Source of the DNA: Hymenochaete sp. R1
Taxonomy: Eukaryota > Basidiomycota > Agaricomycetes > Hymenochaetales > Hymenochaetaceae
Direction of reading: 5' to 3'
DNA: 64,000 bases
Assembly (NCBI GenBank): GCA_019400425.1
Contig: JAFREE010000077.1
Coordinates: 1-64,000, forward strand
The first letter of the stretch is position 1; each line of letters opens with the position of its first letter. Below, in pieces: positions 33,751-43,134 of this stretch. Under the pieces are notes generated by a model. It saw only the letters and a program-made list of their open reading frames with translations, was not told the DNA's origin and did no database searches. A program made the translations under genes and the position numbers.

Positions 33751-34237
33751 AAGAGAGAAGTTTGATGCTGAGACTTGAGAACATGTGTCTTGTGTCTCAA
33801 TACTATAGCACTATGAGTAAATATACTATCTAAAAGGTAATGCGTTACTTTCCTGCTTTCCTTCCAGCAAAAATAAACATTTGGCTTAATGTGCACTCAC
33901 TATACTCTGGATCACATCCCCGAAAATGCTTTGGTGGACTCTACTTGATTCTTCCTCCTGATGTAGTCCAGCTGACTACGGAAGCCTTGAAGCTATTTTC
34001 AAAATTTGACCCCGATATCAATCAAGGCGCCTCCGCACCTTCTCTTCTCTTGTGAAATCGCACACGCGCCTACAACGTTGCGTTAATGCGTCTTTGTGAA
34101 GTGATTACTCTTGAATCCGATGCACTAAAAGGTGCACTACACGTTATCCCATTCTTTTTATCCGGGATAGAATTGATAACATACAAAAACGACAGGTTCT
34201 GTGGTCACAACTAGGTGACCTTTCACTCTACACCATC

Positions 34238-36249
34238 ATGCGCATCGCATCGCATTCTGACTTGGGGTCCGACTGCACTTTACCTGCAGAGACGCCCCCT
34301 TCTGCCCCTTCTGAGCCTAAAAGCAGATTTTCGCTTCCTTCTAACAGTAATGACCTTGGCGCCGGAGTTTGGTCGACTATCAAGCATTGCTATCTCCAAG
34401 AAACGAGCCTGGCAATTTTACCAGATATCATAACTTCGGATGCTTTCAGCGACAGCTTCAAAGGTTCCTTCGTCCAGTTTGATAAAGCAGGATGCCGGAG
34501 AGAGTCTGATGTAGCCATCACGAGGTTACGAGTGACCTTGGAAGAATGTCATCACGTACGTGAATCTTTTATTTAAAAAGACGTGATACCCGTATTTAAG
34601 TAGATCTTGTTGCTTAGGTTTTCGAGAATGAAATCGATGCTTGGTCGAAGCTCGGACATCCCAATGTTTTACCATTATTGGGATTTGCCGTATGTCAAGA
34701 TACAAAGTGCCTTATGCTCGTGTACGAATGGATGGAAAACGGGGATGTACTGTCCTACGTGAGCGAGAAAAACCCGCCACCCGGGAAGCTCATGGATCTG
34801 GTAAGATATGAAATAGTCATTCTATTCATTCTGCGTCTCAACCTTCTTTTAGGTGGAAAATATTGTCGATGGGCTTGCTTACTTGCATGAAAACGGTGTC
34901 ACTCATTCTGATCTCAAACCGGTGTGCCCTCATAACCTTCACCTTCCCTCCACGCATTGATCTGTTATGCCAGGACAATATCATGATCACGGATTCTGGA
35001 AAAGCTGTCATTGAAAAGTTCGATTTAAGCCGGATAGCTCTTGCTTGCTCGATCGGACAATCGACGACAAAATTGCACGGAACAATCCAGTACAAGGCTC
35101 CTGAGCTTTTGAAATTCAATCCCGAAGTCGGATTGGTTCTACATTCCCAAGAAGCCGACATTTGGGCTCTTGGTATGACCATTGCTGTCAGTTGGAGTTG
35201 CTTGCATGATGATTTTGCGCCACTCTGTACTGAAGATTAGCCAGGCAATTCTTCGGAAAGATCAACCTTTTGGTCGCAATTGCGATACTGCATCGATATT
35301 ACAACGGATTCTGGATCGGGACTTACCTAGCCTTCCGGAATCAATGATTCAGCCAGAAGAAAATGTGATCACCAGTCGTCTGTGGGCAATCTGCCATTTG
35401 TGTTGGATACAGAGCCCACTTCACCGACCAAGGTCAAACAAGGTGTCGATGATGATTAGTCAATATCGTGCTTCGAGTTCAATCATAAGCGCCATGAGTT
35501 ACTTCATCCTTCCAGGAGCGTACCGGACGTTTTCGTACAAGCTCTTACCAAGGCCCGATGACACCTTCGCCTTCCTTCATTTGAAGGCCCTCACATACAT
35601 TGATCCATTCGGCACCTTCCTCCGAACTCAGGTTGGCCCGGGAGAAGGCTTCCGCATTACGGCAGACGCCCTCAGAATCGCGTTTGCAAAGAAAGATAGT
35701 GAATTTGGCGAACCGCCTGGCTTGGAGAAAGATGATGGTCCGCCCAAAGACGTTTATTTCACATCCGCTTCATACAATGGTTCTCTTACACCTGGCAAGG
35801 GAATCGACTTTAACACTCCGACGTGCCAAATTCCATGGGATGGGTCAGAAATTATCTGCCAATCGTACTCCATTCTGAGGTTTGATAGAGAGTTGATGGA
35901 GCTCGTTCCGGCGAGTGGTGGCAGTGGGTAGGCGCCCGATCGTAGGAGGCTACAGCGACGGGAAAAACCGGACCGGTGTGCTTTACCATGCTGTGGGCGT
36001 AGTTAATAGTAGCGCTCGTGTCCCGGGCAAGGCTGCGAAGCATCTAGTATTTTATTTTGTCTTGCTGCTCTTAATGAAGCTGTTGTTGACTTCCATTTCA
36101 GGGTGGAGCTGTGTTACCGTACTACGGGAAAGGGATTCGTAAAAGTGACTCGTACGAGCTTCTGTGCGTCCCCACTATTCCTTTGCTAGTAAACAATAGT
36201 TTTGCTAATAAGACTACCCTGACTTGTGTTTAGCTGTTGGAAGGACTGA
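34238..36249 (+). pseudogene. Kinase-DM9 copy 4, degenerate kinase and frameshifted DM9
   Basis: Exons 34238-34555, 34618-34800, 34853-34921, 34974-35186, 35245-36046, 36102-36163, 36234-36249 fit the family pattern. Three defects are seen. The beta-3 lysine is lost (VAIT instead of VAIK). DFG is replaced by KFD (IEKFDLSR). Compared with copy 3, 8 nt are missing after the SGG codons near 35922, giving a TAG at 35929-35931; exon 5 is 802 nt, which becomes a multiple of three only with 8 nt restored. Beyond that point the DM9 frame is open to the usual end. A shortened kinase-like protein lacking most of DM9 repeat 2 could still be made. The kinase half resembles copies 2 and 6, the DM9 half copy 3. 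Confidence 0.82.
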
Positions 36250-36429
36250 CTATGCTACGTTAAGTGGATGGACTTCGGTTATATAGCTGTTATTCTTTGT
36301 TTCGTCTTGGGCAATCGAGCTATAAAGACCATGTAAATCTTTCAAAGTTCAAACACCGGACTTTCATTGAGTTAGTCATACTACTCAGAACTTCGATCCA
36401 ACGCGCGCAAAGCCATTAATGAATATTGA

Positions 36430-36660
36430 ACATGTCCTCTGTCGCTTTCCCTTTTGTATTTGCAAACATTGTTCTGATTTGATTCGCCATCTCTTTAGCT
36501 GCTGGAAAGACTTATGGTGAAACGTTGAATACTGGGACTCGAGAAAATATGCTTGTTACTACATATTTGCTCGCTTAGGGTCGCGAACGATGTATCATCG
36601 CAAGGATAATATGCTACTTTCTGTTTTTTTTTGCGAATGGCGTAAACATTCAGCGCAAGG
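36430..36660 (+). repeat. Tail-only relic of a DM9 gene (last intron, last exon, 3' flank)
   Basis: The stretch matches 26670-26900 downstream of the stand-alone DM9 gene: the end of the last intron (TTTGCAAACATTGTTCTGAT), the micro-exon TTTAGCTGCTGGAAAGACTTATG (TTAG acceptor, then CTGCTGGAAAGAC) and the 3' flank with GGGACTCGAGAA and AATATGCTACTTTCTG. The upstream coding part is absent. It is a scar of an unequal exchange or deletion between copies 4 and 5. Confidence 0.7.
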
Positions 36661-37112
36661 CACTAAAAGCAGATACGAAAAAATGACGTTACAAAGTATT
36701 GGCGTCTCGCTCAGTCCAATAGTGAATCTTAAGCCATACCGTGGGAATCCGTCATGCAAACACAAACGCTTTGAACGCTGCCGGTCATTTACAGCGCTAG
36801 CAGTTTACAGCCTCATGTGCCTTCGTTCCTCCGTCCAAGTTCTCCAATTCTCATCTGTTGTATATATGCCTGCTCGACATACTTTCCTTTTAAAGTCTTG
36901 TTCCGTTCAAGATGACATTAATCCACGTGCAAAATTGATGTTGTACTCGGACGAGAAGTATGATTGTGGAGTTCGTTCGATCCATTGTCCACAGCCTGAG
37001 TGACAGCCTGAGGTACGTATTTCAAATTCTCCCTCCTTTACTTATAATATATATATATATATTCGTAGTGGGCAGTTCACAGATTGCACTGTTGGGCCGT
37101 ACATCTATAGTC

Positions 37113-39114
37113 ATGTCTTCGGACTCATCCACCAGTCGCAAGAACGACTCTTCTCCAGCGCAATCTGTAGCAAGTGATGATTACTTGGACTCGCTACTCG
37201 AGGCCGGCTTCAACCCCAAATTACTTCCTCGCATCAAACATCTCATTCTCCGACACGACGGTCTCCGAATACGTGGGGGTGCCTTGGCATGTGGCATGTA
37301 TGGAGATGTTTTCAGAGGAGTCATGGACAAGAATGAGGACGGTCGCGAAACGTCGGAAACGATTGGTGTAGCCATAAAGAAGCTGCGGATACCCCTGAAG
37401 GACTGTCTCCATGTGAGTAACAACCCGAAAACGCCGTTGCATATAAGTTTCCGTACTTAATGTGCTGGCCAGAATTTCGACAAAGAGGTTTATGTCTGGT
37501 CGAAACTCATTAATCATCCCAATATCCTACCTTTACTGGGAATTTCCTTCCCCTCGGATACGTTCTATCCTATGTTCGTGTCCGAATGGATGGAAAATGG
37601 CAACGTCCTGAGTTTTGTAAAGACAAATGCCTTTCCACCTGAAAGAGTCGTAGAATTGGTGAAAGTTGTCGGTCACCCGGATCCTTCCCCGACTCATCAT
37701 GCTCTCTTTTAGGTCAATGATATTGCTAGCGGCCTTGCTTATATGCATGAAAGGGACATCATCCATTTAGACATCAAACCGGTGAGGTTTCGCACCACTC
37801 GCTGATACCCTTGTTACTGGCTTAATCTCATTACATTAGGAAAACATACTCGTTACGCAAGCTGGAAATGCAGTAATTTCTGACTTTGGACTCAGCCGTG
37901 CGATGCTTGCCAGTTGCTCGATTGCAAAACCTACAACAACGGCCCGCGGAACGATTCAGTATATGGCACCAGAACTTTTGAAGTTTGACGATGAAGAAGT
38001 TTCCGCCACACAGTCCATGCAATCCAAAGAAGTCGATATTTGGGCCTTTGGTATGACCATTATTGTTAGTTGCCTGGTGCTTGTGTGTTGTATATATCGT
38101 TGCGTACTGATTGGACACTTAGGCTCTTCTCCGTAAAGATCATCCCTTCGGGACCCGAGATCACTTAGCTGTCAACAGGATTTTGAATCGGGACTTACCT
38201 GGCCTTCCGAAGTCAATGCAGCTACCCGAAGCGAACACTTCAGTGCATCTCCTTTGGTGTATCTGTCAGACATGTTGGGTGGAAGATCCACTGCACCGTC
38301 CGCAGCTAACCCACGTGTCTATGTTGATGAGAGAATATCTTGCTTCAAGATCAATCACAGGCGCAATGAAATCTTTCTTCCTCCCAGGCGTCTATCGATC
38401 GTTTCCATACAAGCTCTTCCCAAAGTCCAATGACACTCTGGCCTTTCTCAAGGCTCTCTCACATATTGATCCGTTCGGCACTTTTCTCCGCACTCAGATT
38501 GGCTATGGAGAGGGTTTACACATCTTGTCTGGTGAGGAAGCACTCAGTACTGCTCGTGCAAAGGAAGACGGCGAGTTCGGTAATCCACCTTGCACTGAAA
38601 TAGACCCGAACGAGGCTGTGTACTTTACATCGGCCTCGTTCGACGGCGCGCTTGTTCCCGGAAAAGGTTCGACCCGGGATAGATTGTGGTGCCAAATTTC
38701 AAACGACGGAGAGGAACACATGTGCCAAACTTTCTCCGTATTACGATTTGAGAGAGACCTGATGGTGCTTGTCCCTGCGAGGGGTGGAGAGATCCCGGCT
38801 GGAAGGCGCCCGGTTGTGGGAGGGTACGAGGATGAGGAGAATAAGACTGGTGAACTGTATCACGCAGTGGGTGTAATGAAGGGGTACAACATCCGTGTTC
38901 CTGGCAAGGCGGCAAAACATTTGGTTAGCGGTTTTTTCTCGTTATTTCCAACGAAGCCAGCCTCAACGTCATATAACACAGCGTGGGGTTTTGTTTCCCT
39001 TTGAGTGGAAAGAGCATTGTGTCAATGACGCATACGAGCTTCTGTGAGTTTTGTCAGTTGCACTTAAATGATGATACTACTGAGTCGCTCTTCTTTAGCT
39101 GCTGGAAGGATTAA
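37113..39114 (+). CDS. Kinase-DM9 fusion protein, copy 5
   Basis: Seven exons: 37113-37412, 37473-37658, 37713-37781, 37840-38064, 38123-38923, 38982-39043, 39099-39114; 552 residues. Kinase: ACGMYGDVF in the glycine loop (first Gly replaced by Ala-Cys), VAIK, FDKEVYVWSKL, IHLDIKPEN (HLD), SDFGLSR, MAPE; probably catalytic. The DM9 part is of the type found in the stand-alone proteins: GEEALSTARAKEDGEFG, PPCTEIDPNEAVYFTSASF, GALVPGKG, RRPVVGGYEDEENKTGELYH and SFRVPGKA-like VRVPGKAAKHL. It ends AYELLCWKD. The penultimate exon (RGVLFPFEWKEHC) differs from copies 3 and 4 and resembles copy 6. The N-terminus is short, with none of the extra residues of copy 3. Confidence 0.87.
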
Positions 39115-39701
39115 AGCTGGAAAGAGATTTAAAAGCTTATGCGCGTTCTTAGATGTTTACTTCAGAGTCATGGACGAATGTACTATCCAAGGGGTGAAAT
39201 GCTATTTTCTAATTTCCTTGCGAGCGTCACGAACATGCAGTGCAAAGCACCACCTCGATGTTCTATACCGGCTTGTTCACAAGCCCGAAACTTTATCTGG
39301 TGATTCTGGTGGAAAGTTATTCTCATAGATCCAATTAGCTATGTTAACCCTTAAACGGATAAAATATGAAACACCAGACAGCCATAAGGTAAGTAAAGTA
39401 GAATAGCTATAAATCTCCCATTGTCGACCTTTCATTGTTTTACCCATACTCTGATTTCATTGCACACAGTCACCAATGTCCGAGTCAAACATTCAGTACA
39501 CGTCTCTTCTCTAATTTTAGGCAGGAGCACGTTGGTTCTTGAAAATAATGCTATAACTTACACTGCCGAACATAGGATAGAACCGGCCTGACTGCTTTTA
39601 GTATCATATTATAGATGATCAGTACACGTACAAGATACATCGTCCCAACGCAAGAAAACACCCAAATTCAGCACGATATCCAGCCATGCACGAAGAGAAT
39701 A
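39115..39701. other. Intergenic: shared 3' flank and convergent spacer
   Basis: The first 130 bp (with ATGCTATTTTCTAATTTCC) are another diverged copy of the family 3' flank. The rest is an AT-rich spacer between convergent genes, with nothing recognisable. Confidence 0.5.
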
Positions 39702-42575
39702 TCATGCCGTCCCAAACCTCCTCAGCGTCCCCGGCCTCTTCGCCCCCCTAATTCTCGCCAACTTATCCGCCAAATCTCTCAACTCAATCTCTGCCTCGTC
39801 CCGATCCTCATCATCAACATCACTATCATCCAGCAACGTCTTACGGAACTTGGCCTCGAGCTCAGCATCGTCCATTGATGCACCTGATCCTGTCGGCGAG
39901 CGGGCACGTGTTGAGGGTGCTTGGATGTTGGGGAAGGGTGAGGTGCGGCCTGTGCTGAGGCCGCTGGGCCCGCCTGCACCGGTGGTGTCGGCGAATTGAA
40001 ACTCGGGCATGCGTTCGTTCGTCAGGTCGGAACGACGGCTGGATTGGTCGAGGAAATTTCGGTAGATATTTTGTTAAGGATAGAAATGGTAAGAAATGAT
40101 AAAAGAGAACATACGCGTCGTCGAAGCTGCGAATTGCGCGCCGTATTTGGTTGCCTCGTACGCCTAGCACATCCTCCCCACCTCTTGCTCGTATCGCAGC
40201 CATCCCCGACGCCTCCATCGCAGAATTGAGTTCTGAAGCCGTCTCCGACTCCTCTCTTCAATCAGAAAAAAAAAGTCAGTTATAGAGAAACCGATGAAAA
40301 GTGAACAACACACCGAAGCAATTGGAACATCCTACGCATCTTGCCCACCGCAAGGATCTTGTTCCTGATAGCGTTCCGGCGCTGATCGGCTTCCGCCTCG
40401 GCCGCGCGAGCCTCATCATCGGAAGACGAGTCTTCCAATTCCTCAGCCGTACAGACAGACAGGACAGCGAGCAGCATTTGTACGACTAGTAACAGTAGCA
40501 TTAGCGGCTGTAATCTTCTTTATTACTGAGTCCCGACTCACTCTTGTCTCCCACGAACGGTAAACTCCATGTAAACGCATCCATGAAGTTTGGTAGCCAG
40601 TAGGGATGCCCTGTCGCATTGAATTGTCGTATCGTGATGTTCTTGTCGACATATTTTAGTACTGCGCCCCGGTTATGGTAGAAATCGCAGTAGTTCGGTG
40701 CGGAAAAGATGGTGATGACGGAAGGGAATTTCTTAGCGCGAGTTTTGCGGGCCATCTGATATCTATGAGAGATTTGTGTAAGTTGAGATCGAAGAATGGA
40801 GTAAACTAAAAAGAAACGAACCCTTGCTGCTGCACTTCATGCCCTCGTATGACACCTAGTAAGCTGTTCCGCTCGAGGAAATTACACACAGCTTCATACC
40901 TGGGTAGCATAGGGCACCAATCAGTTACTACCCTGTCCCACTATAAAATAGCGCACGTATAAAAGTATGAGCATCCCCGCGTCGGATTTGGGACAAATGA
41001 TTCCGGATTGGTGCCATTCGTCGATGGATCCGGCTCGTTTCCAAAATTAGGCGCTGGGTCTGCCCAGAGTAAGTCGCAGACTAAACCATGTGAAGGTGGT
41101 TCGAGAAAACGATCTGCCTACGTATCAAAGCGTTGCGATGTCAGCCGTAAGGGTCCGAGAGAAAGGAGGGGAAAATGACTCCATACTTTGTTGATATCGG
41201 AAAGGGTATTGAGTTCAGGAGAGATCCCGCCATGCACGCAGAGGAACCTGCGATCAAGGACAGCGGCGAGGGGAAGGGAGCAAAATGAGTCGATACAAGC
41301 AAGGTACACTTCCATGCTGTATTTCCTAGTCGCTATATGCGTCGTCAAGAAGGTTAACTCCAGCGCCGGACGACAAAAGAAGAGAAATAAGCCGCACTTT
41401 CTCTTTGGAATGTGAAGAACTCCGTCATGTGTCTACATTCGTGATTACCACGAATGAGGAATATTCGGTCTGGGTAACATAATTTTAGGGTATACAAATA
41501 CAACAAGCTCTAAAATTCCACGTTTATCCGTCATTAAGACTATTCTCAAACAAAAAGAAAGGCAACGCACCTCAATCCCAAACGACCCCCTATCAACATA
41601 GTCTCCAAGGAAAAGATACGTGTTGTGTGCGACGTCGCCGCCAATTTCAAATACTTTCATGAGATCATACTAGCCGAACAAGAAAAAGCATGTATAAATC
41701 AGCACGAAGAATGTAGACAAGGTCTTTATGTGCAGCGAGTCGGGCAAGACGGGGTGGGGCATCGAAAATGATAAACGTACATATTGTCCATGAATGTCGC
41801 CGACAACTAACAGATTCCAATGCGTATGCAGAGCCAATGAATTAATGAGTCACCACATTATTAGTTGAAAGGCATTCCAACACAAAGGCCGATTGTACAA
41901 CAAAGGGCAGAGGTAAGGAAACTCTTCCACACGGCCAGAACCTCGCGACGGATCGAAAACCCCCCAAAGAGAAATAGCACTCACTCGTAATCGGCCCCTG
42001 CACCGCCAGCAAATTCGGTTCCCTCCCCAACACACGCTTTGCCTCTGCAAGGATATACAGCGCCTGATCCTCCTCGAGCCTTCCCTCCTTCAGAAAGTGT
42101 TCGCGGACGTATTCTGGATGAGGCAGCCGTAGAGGGGATGGAGCGCCGGCCGCGGAGGAAGTGTAGGGGTCAGAGGCGGGGATGAAGGTGAAGAGCTCGT
42201 CGTCGCGGGGTTTGTGGTACGCCGGTTCTGGGACCTGGATTTAAGGATGTCCCGCAGTAGGCCGCCGTTAAAGAATTGCGTTCGCGTATGTTTACGAATG
42301 TGAATGTGTGCATATGCGTCGTCCAGAGGTTCCGGTGAATAACCCAAGACAAGATGTGGAGAGCATGGTTTCAATTAGCTTCTAGAACAACTTTTCTTTC
42401 ACGGAGAATGAACACGCACGCTAGGCACTTGTCTTTTCTTACATTCGTCTTTGAGCTCAATGTTGTCAATCGTGAGCGTCCTATGTAAGGGTGTTCGGAC
42501 AGCTAGGTTCTTGTCCTTGATGTGCGAGAGCACACTCCGATGGTACGCTTCCTCGTCACGGGGGTCGTCTGCCAT
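39702..42575 (-). CDS. CNA1: Calcineurin A, catalytic subunit of Ca2+/calmodulin-dependent protein phosphatase
   Basis: Multi-exon gene on the minus strand; the first exons are 42575-42420, 42234-41985, 41806-41781 and 41669-41571, and the last ends at 39702. Phosphoprotein-phosphatase motifs appear in order: [67 protein letters not shown] and [14 protein letters not shown], including the metal-binding Asp, His and Asn. C-terminal to the core lies the calmodulin-binding helix ([21 protein letters not shown]) after an acidic stretch, then the autoinhibitory region (around [16 protein letters not shown]). Calcineurin dephosphorylates Crz1-type factors and controls Ca2+, cell-wall and stress responses. 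An unusual exon edge replaces one conserved residue with TTR before KYSMEVY. It sits between copies of the kinase-DM9 family but is not part of it. Confidence 0.93.
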
Positions 42576-42706
42576 ATTCTCGCGTTGCCTTTTTCTTGCC
42601 GTTTCGTATCACTTGTTTAAGATAAGTACGACGTTTCTTTTGAGATCGCGGGATGAGAGAGGGAAACGGAGATGAGGGGGAAAGGAATAGGAGAAGAAGA
42701 GCGTCA

Positions 42707-42903
42707 ACGCGCCCTTCGAGTTTGAAAGTTGAACTCAAGCGCGCGTGTTGATATCAACGATGAGCGTGTAGCCCGGATTTACTAGTCGACCGGTCATCAA
42801 ACTTTTCTACAAATACTCGCAACAAATATTTGTGGCAGACGATGCACCAAATGTCCAACTCAACCTTCAAGACTGGGAGAATGTCCGAAAATAATCATCA
42901 ACA
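42707..42903 (+). repeat. 197-bp dispersed repeat, copy A
   Basis: It matches copy B (49472-49668) along its full 197 bp with about nine substitutions and no indels, in the same orientation. It opens with a near-palindrome around GAGTTTGAAAGTTGAACTC flanked by CGCGC. It codes for nothing evident. No clear target-site duplication flanks it. It lies upstream of calcineurin A, downstream of the hypothetical gene. It may be a non-autonomous transposon or a fragment of a larger element. Confidence 0.8.
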
Positions 42904-43134
42904 TGTGACTATCCAAAACATGATTTATACAATGATAGTAGACGCTACGTTCAGAATGCCATGGTGCTAGAAATACAAGTGATGCAATGTGTAAAGCGAA
43001 ACAGACTCCATCATCCGAAAACAAGATCGTAAAAGTCGTGAACCGAGCTCCTCATTACCCGTCATATAAAAAAGAAAGTACTATCCAACCTACAAACAGA
43101 CGTCAGTCTCCTGAAAGACCAAAAAAGACGACAC

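Noticed and set aside
37045..37065. AT dinucleotide run before copy 5 as an origin or hairpin element
   Set aside because: A short microsatellite near the core promoter; no further origin-like features.
39702..42575. Calcineurin A as a functional partner of the kinase cluster
   Set aside because: It is a conserved single-copy gene lying between the inverted arms; position alone is no evidence for a joint pathway.
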